DNA from: VAZQ01 sp035293945
GTDB taxonomy: Bacteria; Pseudomonadota; Alphaproteobacteria; Rhizobiales; Xanthobacteraceae
Assembly (NCBI GenBank): GCA_035293945.1
Contig: DATGLV010000025.1
Coordinates: 1-64,000 of the forward strand
Direction: 5' to 3'
Length of the DNA: 64,000 nt
The position numbers were made by a program, and so were the translations under genes. The notes under the pieces were generated by a model. The model did no database searches, had not been told where the DNA came from, and saw only the letters and a list, made by a program, of their open reading frames with translations. How positions within the stretch are numbered: the stretch's first letter is position 1; each line of letters opens with the position of its first letter. This document shows, piece after piece, positions 16,135 through 22,841 of the stretch.

Positions 16135-16926
16135 TCACGCCGCTGTTTGGTGCTCGACTTCGCCGGGCCGGCTGCTGCTGTTGGCCCACTCGATGATCGC
16201 GAATCTGCCGTCGTGGTGCTCGACCACGGCGGTGCAGCTCTCCACCCAATCGCCGCAATTGATATAGCGGATGCCGTAATCCTCATGGATCACGGCGTGG
16301 TGGATGTGCCCGCAGATCACCCCATCGGCATTTTGCCGATGCGCCTCCGCAACCAGCGTCTTCTCGAACTGGCCGATGAAATTCACTGCATTCTTGACCT
16401 TGAGCTTCGCCCATTGCGACAGCGACCAATACGGGAAGCCGAGGTGGCGCCGCGCCGCGTTGAACAGGCGGTTGGCGGTGATGGCAAAGTCGTAGGCCTT
16501 GTCGCCAAGCAATGCGAGCCAGCGCGCTTGGGTGACCACCAGATCGAAATGGTCGCCGTGGATGACGAGATAGCGGCGCCCGTCCACGCCTTCATGGATC
16601 GCCTTGTCCTGCACTTCAACGCCGCCGAAATGGGTGCCGTAATAGTCGCGCAGGAACTCGTCGTGATTGCCGGGCAAATAGATGATTCGCGCGCCTTTGC
16701 GGGCTTGCCGCAAGAGTTTCTGCACCACGTCGTTGTGGGCTTGCGGCCAGTACCAGCCCGATTTCAGTTGCCAGCCGTCGACGATGTCGCCGACCAGATA
16801 GATGACGTCGGCATCATGGTCGCGCAGGAAATCGAGGAGCTTTTCCGCCTGGCAGCCCTTGGCGCCAAGATGCACATCGGAAATGAACAGCGCGCGAAAC
16901 CGCCGCGTGCTGGTCGCCATCAACAT
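16135..16926 (-). CDS. LpxH-like metallophosphoesterase
   Basis: About 263 residues from the ATG at 16926; ATG 16920 is an alternative and the 17001 start adds an unlikely head. The full calcineurin-type metal set is present: SDVHLG, VGDIVD, LPGNHDE, IHGDHFD and CGHIHHAV. The length and order fit the UDP-2,3-diacylglucosamine diphosphatase family, which makes lipid X in lipid A synthesis, although such alphaproteobacterial proteins are more divergent than E. coli LpxH and LpxI may do the job instead. It converges on a lipid glycosyltransferase gene, which supports an envelope role. Confidence 0.75.
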   Translation of the reverse strand: MLMATSTRRFRALFISDVHLGAKGCQAEKLLDFLRDHDADVIYLVGDIVDGWQLKSGWYWPQAHNDVVQKLLRQARKGARIIYLPGNHDEFLRDYYGTHFGGVEVQDKAIHEGVDGRRYLVIHGDHFDLVVTQARWLALLGDKAYDFAITANRLFNAARRHLGFPYWSLSQWAKLKVKNAVNFIGQFEKTLVAEAHRQNADGVICGHIHHAVIHEDYGIRYINCGDWVESCTAVVEHHDGRFAIIEWANSSSRPGEVEHQTAA

Positions 16927-17090
16927 GCTTGCGATCCGTGGCTCATTGCGGCCGCAAGATGCAATGATTCCATGTCGGCCGGATGACATGGAAGGTCGCA
17001 ATTTCGGCCTGATGGAGCGCGCGGTCAGCCTAATTTTGCTGTGGTTAAGGAGCTCCCGATCACTTGCCGCCGATCTCGCCCCGAGCTGCG

Positions 17091-17116
17091 AAAAGGCCCC
17101 GGGGCTGGCCCGGGGC
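17091..17116 (-). terminator. Rho-independent terminator of porin 1
   Basis: On the minus strand an eight-pair GC stem (17116-17109 with 17103-17096) is followed by CCTTTT, about 40 bases past the porin stop. The GC stem plus T-run is typical. Confidence 0.8.
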
Positions 17117-17154
17117 TCCCGTGCGCTTGCGCGAATTGGCGCGAGTAGGGACGC

Positions 17155-17874
17155 CTACCAGCCGCCGAACTTGAAGTTGAGACCGGCCTTGGCGACGCTC
17201 ACGGTCTGCTTAATGTCAGACTGAAACGACGGTAATGAGCCCGTCAGCGTGTTCGTGTTGGTGCCAAAGTCATAGAAATTGTATTCGACGAAGCCGGTCA
17301 GCCAGTTGGTGAAGGCATATTCGCCGCCCGCCCCGACTGTCCAGCCAGTCCGAGTCTCACCAGCGCTGTTCGTAAGACCGGCCGCATTGGTCGCACTGTA
17401 GTCGTCGTTTACCCAAGCACCACCGGCCTTCACATAGGGCAGGAAACGGTCCCAGGCATAACCCACCCGGCCGGTCACGGAAGCCAGCGCTTTGATCGTC
17501 GTTTGGTCCGTAAATCCGGTGTTGAAGGAGTCGGACGCGCTCGCGCTTCCGTTGCTCCAGTCGTAGTCGCCTTGGATGCCGAGCACGGCTGCGCCAATCT
17601 GATAGTTGCAACCGACTTGGGCGCCGGCGAGCCAGCTGTTGATGTTGACGCTGCTCTCAGCAGCCCCGGTAACAGTGTCCTTCCAATCCTTGTTGGCAAA
17701 GAGACCACCGCCATTGCCGCCGATATAGCATCCGGTCCACGAAAATGCGGGCACCAGCGGCGGAGCCTTGTAGACTGGCGCCGGCGCGGGCGGGGGCCGC
17801 GACAAGTCTGCGGCCATGGCCGAGCCCGACGCAACCAGGAGCAGCGCTGTGCCAGTTAGAAGCACGTTCTTCAT
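17155..17874 (-). CDS. Outer-membrane porin, Omp25/Omp31 family (paralogue 1)
   Basis: 239 residues from the ATG at 17874, which has an AAGGAA Shine-Dalgarno; the longer frame to 17910 is rejected. There is a clean signal peptide (cut after AMA), a proline-rich YKAPPLVP segment, then the family hallmark WTGCYIGGNGGG and alternating beta strands to a C-terminal aromatic (FGGW), as in eight-stranded outer-membrane barrels. This family is abundant in Brucella and Bradyrhizobium. It is followed by its own terminator and shares an upstream element with paralogue 2. Confidence 0.92.
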   Translation of the reverse strand: MKNVLLTGTALLLVASGSAMAADLSRPPPAPAPVYKAPPLVPAFSWTGCYIGGNGGGLFANKDWKDTVTGAAESSVNINSWLAGAQVGCNYQIGAAVLGIQGDYDWSNGSASASDSFNTGFTDQTTIKALASVTGRVGYAWDRFLPYVKAGGAWVNDDYSATNAAGLTNSAGETRTGWTVGAGGEYAFTNWLTGFVEYNFYDFGTNTNTLTGSLPSFQSDIKQTVSVAKAGLNFKFGGW

Positions 17875-18009
17875 GACGTTATTCCTTTTGAAAGAGCGAC
17901 TTGATTTCAACGACCCAACCCCAGAGGTATGCGGCTCATGCCGCGCTCAGCCCCTACGCGTCCCGAGGTCTGTGTCCTTACGGCACCCCCGACCGAATTT
18001 GCAGGCCGT

Positions 18010-18035
18010 CATCCTCTTGAAAATTAGAGCATAAG
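18010..18035 (-). promoter_or_regulatory. Conserved element upstream of porin 1
   Basis: A 26-base segment matching the one at 19009-19034 in 23 positions (shared pieces TTGAAAATT and AGCATAAG), placed 136 bases before the porin start. Conservation between paralogues outside the genes suggests a promoter, operator or leader element. Confidence 0.5.
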
Positions 18036-18123
18036 AATGGCCATACCGGGGAAACTTCCGGCCGCGGCGCATTCGAGAAGAAAGAAGCCGCACAGCCTCC
18101 GAATCAACAAGCGCCAGAATCAG

Positions 18124-18148
18124 AAAGCCCCGGCGGTGAACCGGGGCT
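18124..18148 (-). terminator. Rho-independent terminator of porin 2
   Basis: On the minus strand the stem AGCCCCGG (18148-18141) pairs with CCGGGGCT (18133-18126) around a 7-base loop and runs into TTCT. It lies about 28 bases past the porin 2 stop. Confidence 0.75.
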
Positions 18149-18175
18149 CTCTGTTTCGGACCGAAATGCCTGAGT

Positions 18176-18883
18176 TCAGTGGAAGCCGCCAAACCGGAAA
18201 TTGATGCCGGCCTGCACCTTGTCAACCTTCTGGGCGATGTTCTCGGTGAAGGGTCCAGGGAAATCGATGTCCTTGCTGTCGAAGAACATGTGATCATATT
18301 CGACAAACAGGTCCCAATTGGGGGTGAACATCCAATCGAGTCCAGCACCTACGTCACCGCCCGTACGCGTATCGCTTGCCGTAACGCTCCCAGTCGGGTC
18401 CGAAAACGTAAACTTTTCGTTGACGAAGGCTACGCCGCCCTTCGCGTAAAGCATGAACGTCGGGACGACAAGAAACCCGAGCCTGCCATCGACGGTGCCG
18501 AACGATTCTACGTGCGTCGCCCAGCTCTCAGTCGCGTCAGACGGGACCGTATTGCTGCCCGTCAGATCGGCCCAATCAAACATGCCTTGGATGCCGATCA
18601 CGAAGTTGTTGGAGAATTGATAATCGCAGCCGACCTGACCGCCCGCAACCGCGCCGCTCGCGGTGTGGCTGCCATCGTCTGCGCCATCAAAGGTGAAGCT
18701 CTTCTGGGCCCATCCGCCGCCGCCGTTGCCGCCAATGTAGCAACCGGTCCACGTTGTCACCGGCATCATCGGCGGCGCCTTGTAGACCGGCGCCGGCGCA
18801 CGTCTGGTCGAGAGGTCCGCGGCCATTGCAGACCCCGATCCGATTATGACCAACGCAATGCCAGTCAGAAGCAAGTTTTTCAT
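18176..18883 (-). CDS. Outer-membrane porin, Omp25/Omp31 family (paralogue 2)
   Basis: 235 residues from the ATG at 18883, which has an AGAAGGA Shine-Dalgarno; a longer frame to 19027 is rejected because the signal peptide starts at this Met. The signal MKNLLLTGIALVI...AMA is nearly the same as in paralogue 1. The mature protein starts ADLSTRRAPAPVYKAPP, has WTGCYIGGNGGGGW, and ends in FRFGGFH. It has the same barrel family and arrangement as its downstream neighbour, with its own terminator between them, so the two are separate transcripts from an old duplication. Confidence 0.92.
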   Translation of the reverse strand: MKNLLLTGIALVIIGSGSAMAADLSTRRAPAPVYKAPPMMPVTTWTGCYIGGNGGGGWAQKSFTFDGADDGSHTASGAVAGGQVGCDYQFSNNFVIGIQGMFDWADLTGSNTVPSDATESWATHVESFGTVDGRLGFLVVPTFMLYAKGGVAFVNEKFTFSDPTGSVTASDTRTGGDVGAGLDWMFTPNWDLFVEYDHMFFDSKDIDFPGPFTENIAQKVDKVQAGINFRFGGFH

Positions 18884-19008
18884 GAGCACTATCCTTCTTG
18901 AATATGGCCCCCAGTCCCCGGAGGCTTTCGGATGCTCATCATTTAACCGATATGCCGCCCCAGGTCTGTCACCACGCGGCAACACCCGGCAAAATTCAAA
19001 GCCAGTTC

Positions 19009-19034
19009 CATCCTGTTGAAAATTCAAGCATAAG
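19009..19034 (-). promoter_or_regulatory. Conserved element upstream of porin 2
   Basis: The partner of the element at 18010-18035, 126 bases before the start of porin 2. Both contain the pieces CATCCT, TTGAAAATT and AGCATAAG at the same spacing. Confidence 0.5.
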
Positions 19035-19122
19035 TGTTAAGCCGCTACGGGCACGCGTCTGTGCGCCGAAGCACCCCGCTACCACGCTTTTCGAACAGTA
19101 TGAAAATCAAGGATTTACCAGG

Positions 19123-19902
19123 ATGGATCTAGGCATTTCCGGGCGCCGTGCGATCGTCTGCGCTTCCAGCCGCGGGCTTGGGCGCGCTTGCGCTGAGGCG
19201 CTCGCAGCCGCCGGCTGCGAGGTGGTAATCAATGGACGTGATGAAGAATCTCTTAAGGGAACGGCCGCAGCGATTGCCGGCGCTACCGGCGCCAAGGTGA
19301 TTCCGGTTCGCGCCGACGTCGCAACCGCGGAGGGCCAGGCAGCACTGTTCGCAGCGTGCCCGGAGCCCGACATTCTGATCAACAACAATGCGGGCCCGCC
19401 CTTGCGTGATTTTCGCGAGCTCACCCGTGCGCAGATCCTCGATGGCGTGATCGCCAATATGGCGGTCGCGATCGAGCTCATCCAGAAGGCGATCGATCCG
19501 ATGATTCGCCGCCGCTTCGGACGCATCGTCAACATCACCTCGGCCGCCGTGAAGCTGCCGCAGCCGGGGCTCGACCTGTCGTCGGGAGCGCGCGGCGGAC
19601 TGAGCATCTTCGTCGCCGGCGTGGCCCGGCAGGTCGCCGAGGCAAACGTTACCATCAACAACCTGCTGCCCGGCGCATTCGCCACCGATCGCCTGCAATC
19701 GACACTCGCCGGCGCCGCCAAGCGCAAGGGCATCAGCGTGGACCAGGCCAAGGCGGAGCGCATCGCCACCATTCCGGCCAGGCGCATCGGCGATCCGGCG
19801 GAGTTCGGTGCGGCTTGCGCATTCCTCTGCTCCGCTCCGGCCGGCTATATCACCGGACAGAACCTCGTGATTGATGGCGGGGCATTCCCGGGCGCGTTCT
19901 AA
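19123..19902 (+). CDS. Short-chain dehydrogenase-like protein with altered active site
   Basis: 259 residues from the ATG at 19123, with AAGGA upstream. The Rossmann fold is clear: ASSRGLG (14-20), INNNAGPP (86-93) and ITSAAVK with Ser140. Where the catalytic YxxxK should be (Tyr at Ser+13) the sequence is SSGAR, so Tyr is Ser153 and Lys is Arg157. The NNNAGPP and LPGAFATDRL segments mark a known SDR subfamily with this same replacement, so it is a family trait rather than a recent mutation. A reductase role is therefore uncertain. It is divergent from porin 2 and converges on thiD. Confidence 0.8.
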   Translation: MDLGISGRRAIVCASSRGLGRACAEALAAAGCEVVINGRDEESLKGTAAAIAGATGAKVIPVRADVATAEGQAALFAACPEPDILINNNAGPPLRDFRELTRAQILDGVIANMAVAIELIQKAIDPMIRRRFGRIVNITSAAVKLPQPGLDLSSGARGGLSIFVAGVARQVAEANVTINNLLPGAFATDRLQSTLAGAAKRKGISVDQAKAERIATIPARRIGDPAEFGAACAFLCSAPAGYITGQNLVIDGGAFPGAF

Positions 19903-20735
19903 GCCTTTGGCCACACCGCATGGAAATGGTGGATCGGGCCGGAGCCCGATCCAAAGGCGAGCGAATCGGCGGCCGTGATCGCGCGATGGACGTAGAGCTT
20001 GGCGGCGCGCGCCGCGGTTTCCAGATCCTCGCCCTTGGCAAACCCTGCCGCCACGGCGGCCGCAAACGCGCAGCCGGTGCCATGGGTGTTGCGCGCGTTG
20101 ACGCGGGGCAGCGACAACGCGACGATCCGCCCTTCCGCGATGAGCAGGTCGACACTGTCGTCGCCGGATGCGTGGCCGCCCTTGAGGATCACCGCAGGCG
20201 CACCGAGGCCGATCAATGCCTCTGCCTGTGCGCGCATCTCTTCCAGGGTTTGCGCAACCGGCAGTCCGAGCAGCGCGGCTGCTTCCGGCAGATTCGGTGT
20301 CAGTACGGCAACACGGGGAACGAGCACCCGCTTGAGCACATCGATGGCCGCGGGATCCAGCAGGCGGTCGCCCGAGGAAGCCACCATGACGGGATCGAGC
20401 ACCACGCGCGCCTGATGCCAGCGCGCAAGTCCCCCGGCGACCGCCTCGATAGCCGCAGCGCTTGCCAGCATCCCGATCTTCACCGCGCCGACCGTGAGAT
20501 CGGAGAACACCGCGTCCATCTGCGCGGTGATAAAATCGGCCGGCACAAGGTGGATGGCCCGCACGCCCACGGTGTTCTGTGCGGTCAACGCAGTCACCAC
20601 GCTCGCGCCAAAGACGCCGAGCGCCGCGAAAGTCTTGAGGTCTCCCTGCAGCCCGGCGCCTCCGCCGGAATCGGACCCCGCGATCGTGACCGCGACCGGC
20701 GTTGAGCCGCCCGATGTCATACTGCCCGACGTCAC
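19899..20735 (-). CDS. thiD: Hydroxymethylpyrimidine/phosphomethylpyrimidine kinase ThiD
   Basis: A 278-residue ribokinase-fold kinase. The substrate loop IAGSDSGGGAGLQGD is near residues 18-32, and the anion-hole/catalytic segment NTHGTGCAFAAA is near the C-terminus. It phosphorylates HMP and HMP-P for thiamine synthesis. The GTG at 20735 overlaps the thiE stop (GTGA), which implies coupled translation; an ATG at 20720 is the alternative. It lies directly downstream of thiE. Confidence 0.95.
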   Translation of the reverse strand: MTSGSMTSGGSTPVAVTIAGSDSGGGAGLQGDLKTFAALGVFGASVVTALTAQNTVGVRAIHLVPADFITAQMDAVFSDLTVGAVKIGMLASAAAIEAVAGGLARWHQARVVLDPVMVASSGDRLLDPAAIDVLKRVLVPRVAVLTPNLPEAAALLGLPVAQTLEEMRAQAEALIGLGAPAVILKGGHASGDDSVDLLIAEGRIVALSLPRVNARNTHGTGCAFAAAVAAGFAKGEDLETAARAAKLYVHRAITAADSLAFGSGSGPIHHFHAVWPKA

Positions 20736-21394
20736 GCTGCCTGGCGCTTGGCCAGCGCGGCTTCGACTATGCCGCGCAGGTCACGCGCGGCAGCCTGCGG
20801 ATTGCTCGCGAGCGACAGGGCGGAGATCACGGCGATGCCGTCGACGCCCGTCGCAATGACGTCGCCCGCGTTGCCGGCGTCTATGCCGGCGATGGCGCCG
20901 ATCGGCAGGTCCGCATCGCGCGCCCGGATCTTGGCAAAGATGGAGCGCAAGCCGGAAAGCCCGATAGGCGGGTCGGGATTATCCTTCGAGGTGGTCGCGA
21001 ACACGCCGCCGACGCACACATAATCGAGCAGCTCCAACGGAGCATGGGCCGCCTGTTGCAGGGTCTTGATGCTGAGCCCGATCACCGCGTGGGGACCGAG
21101 CAGACGGCGCGCATCCTCGACCGTCATGTCTTCCTGCCCGAGATGCACGCCATCGGCCCCGGCCGCAAACGCGACGTCGGCCCGGTCGTTGACGAGGAGC
21201 GGCACGCCGAGCGGCGCGAGACGATCCCTGATCGCACGCGCGGTCTCGACCATCGCACGGGTCGCGCCATGCTTGTCGCGCAACTGCACCAGCGTGGCGC
21301 CGCCGGACGCGAGTTGCCAGGCAAGCTCGGGCAGATCGTGGCCACCCGCGCGCTCGGGGTCGACCAGCGCATAGAGTCGCAAATCAGCGCTCAT
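20732..21394 (-). CDS. thiE: Thiamine-phosphate synthase ThiE
   Basis: A 220-residue TIM barrel. The pyrophosphate and substrate motifs are visible: VQLRDK, LLVNDRADVA, DGVHLGQEDM, IGLSIKT and VGGVFATTSK. It joins HMP-PP and thiazole phosphate into thiamine phosphate. It forms an operon with thiD. I found no TPP riboswitch signature in the 150 bases upstream, so regulation may lie elsewhere. Confidence 0.95.
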   Translation of the reverse strand: MSADLRLYALVDPERAGGHDLPELAWQLASGGATLVQLRDKHGATRAMVETARAIRDRLAPLGVPLLVNDRADVAFAAGADGVHLGQEDMTVEDARRLLGPHAVIGLSIKTLQQAAHAPLELLDYVCVGGVFATTSKDNPDPPIGLSGLRSIFAKIRARDADLPIGAIAGIDAGNAGDVIATGVDGIAVISALSLASNPQAAARDLRGIVEAALAKRQAA

Positions 21395-21429
21395 CAGTGA
21401 ATAATCTCGACAGTTGGTTGGTTACGCAA

Positions 21430-21532
21430 GAGCGAATGGGGAGTGGCAAAGGACGAATAGTCAGTAGCAAGCGCCGGCGAAAGACGGTAGCCTCTTTGTT
21501 TCTATCCGCTATTCCCATTTCGCTATTCGCTC
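21430..21532. repeat. Imperfect inverted repeat of GCTATTC/GAATAGC words
   Basis: GAGCGAAT (21430-21437) is the reverse complement of ATTCGCTC (21525-21532). GAATAG and GCTATTC words occur between them. It fills the divergent gap between thiE and the Lrp-like gene and looks like a decayed intergenic repeat. Confidence 0.35.
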
Positions 21533-21541
21533 GTGAGCCCC

Positions 21542-21546
21542 GGAGG
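21542..21546 (+). promoter_or_regulatory. Shine-Dalgarno for a TTG start
   Basis: GGAGG five bases ahead of TTG 21552. It supports a TTG start for the Lrp-like protein, which has no ATG near its N-terminus. Confidence 0.7.
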
Positions 21547-21551
21547 CGCGC

Positions 21552-21794
21552 TTGGTACCGTTCTTTGTTCAGATCAAATGCCAGCTCGGCAAGTCCTACG
21601 AGGTCGCCAACAAGCTCGCCGATGCCGAGATCGCCTCGGAAATCTACTCGACCGCCGGCGAATTCGACCTGCTGGTCAAGTTCTACGTCGAGGACGGCAC
21701 CGATATCGGGCACTTCATCAACGAGAAGGTGCAGACGATCCCGGGCATCCAGGACACCCGCACCATCATTACGTTCAAGGCGTTTGCACGCTAG
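21552..21794 (+). CDS. Stand-alone Lrp/AsnC ligand-binding domain protein
   Basis: An 80-residue protein from a TTG start with a strong Shine-Dalgarno. It consists only of the alpha/beta RAM domain of Lrp/AsnC regulators (beta strand VPFFVQIKCQ, then YSTAGEFDLLVKFYV, ending PGIQDTRTIITFKAF) and lacks the helix-turn-helix. Such stand-alone domains form ring oligomers and bind amino acids, and may modify full-length Lrp proteins. It is divergent from thiE and converges on an EamA transporter; neither neighbour fixes its ligand. Confidence 0.85.
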   Translation: MVPFFVQIKCQLGKSYEVANKLADAEIASEIYSTAGEFDLLVKFYVEDGTDIGHFINEKVQTIPGIQDTRTIITFKAFAR

Positions 21795-21850
21795 TGCCCC
21801 GATTCCGAAGCTCGCGCCAAAGGCGCCGAGATGTATCACGAGCTTCGGAA
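21793..21850. repeat. Intergenic inverted-repeat element, copy A
   Basis: A perfect 12-pair inverted repeat: TTCCGAAGCTCG at 21803-21814 and its complement at 21839-21850, with the core GATGTATCACGA in the right half. Related copies lie at 43741-43791 and 32799-32860. It sits between convergent genes, overlaps the stop of the transporter gene and may work as a two-way terminator. Confidence 0.65.
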
Positions 21851-22765
21851 AGGGAGCACGAGGGGCGCACGCGCTTTTCCGAGCCGCCGCTCGCGCCAGA
21901 CCACAAATAATCCGGCGCCAACGATAACGGCGGCGCCGAGGAACCCGAGCGCAGTCGGCAGCTCGCCGAAGGCGAGATATCCGACCACCAGCGCCCACAG
22001 CATCGAGGTGTAGTCGAACGGTGCGATCAGTGATGCCGGCGCAAAGCGGTAGCTCTCAGTCAGCACGATGTGGCCAAGACCGCCGCAAATGCCAATGCCG
22101 ATAAGCGCCGCAAGCTCGACCCCGGTCGGCATGTTCCAGCCGAACGGAGCGGTCACGAGACCGGCAAGCGCACAGATCAGCGAGAAGTAGAACACGATCG
22201 ATGAGGTGGTCTCGCTTTTGGTGAGATGGCGGGTCTGGATGATCGACCCGGCGTTGAAGAAGGCACCGGTGAGCCCAAGGCCGGCCCCTATCGCCTCGCT
22301 CACTGACGCCGGTACGGAGCCCGCCATATCGAGATGCGGCAGCAGCATCACCAAAACGCCGAGGAACCCTATGCACACCGCCGACCAGCGATAGATGCGC
22401 ACCCGCTCTCTGAGCCACAGCGCCGCCATCGCCACGGTCACGAGCGGAGCCGCAAAGGAAATGGCGGTCGCATCGACGACGGGAAGGCGGGCGAGCGCCG
22501 AGAAGTTGCAGAACATGGCGCCGACGGCGGTGAGGCCCCGCCCTACATGGCCGAAGGGCCGGCCCATGCGAATGGCCGCTTCGAGCTCTCCCCGTGCCGC
22601 GTAGATCACGATCACCGGCAGGATAGCGAAAGCGGAACGGAAGAAGACCACCTGGCCGATCGGATAGGCGGTGCCGATGTAACGCACCAGTCCGGACATG
22701 ACGGCAAAGATCAAGGCCGAGGTGATCTTGAGCGAGATGGCCTTGATGATGTCGGTCGGGGGCAT
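21836..22765 (-). CDS. EamA-family (DMT) transporter
   Basis: A 309-residue membrane protein with ten predicted helices in two EamA repeats. The family signature is visible in the first repeat (FFRSAFAILPV...) and the second (YTSMLWALVVGYLAFGELP). DMT exporters move metabolites, amino acids or S-adenosylmethionine; the substrate cannot be told. It follows the RND pump gene by 76 bases on the same strand, so it may be the last gene of that unit. Confidence 0.88.
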   Translation of the reverse strand: MPPTDIIKAISLKITSALIFAVMSGLVRYIGTAYPIGQVVFFRSAFAILPVIVIYAARGELEAAIRMGRPFGHVGRGLTAVGAMFCNFSALARLPVVDATAISFAAPLVTVAMAALWLRERVRIYRWSAVCIGFLGVLVMLLPHLDMAGSVPASVSEAIGAGLGLTGAFFNAGSIIQTRHLTKSETTSSIVFYFSLICALAGLVTAPFGWNMPTGVELAALIGIGICGGLGHIVLTESYRFAPASLIAPFDYTSMLWALVVGYLAFGELPTALGFLGAAVIVGAGLFVVWRERRLGKARAPLVLPFRSS

Positions 22766-22841
22766 GGTCTTCGCGGCGGGAATGAGTCGCGGTAGGCGTC
22801 TCCGCCATGCGCGAAATCCGCCGCGGGCACAAGTCTGCGGA

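Noticed and set aside
21395..21551. TPP riboswitch upstream of thiE
   Set aside because: The conserved CUGAGA and ACCUGAUCUGG-type segments are missing on the thiE strand.
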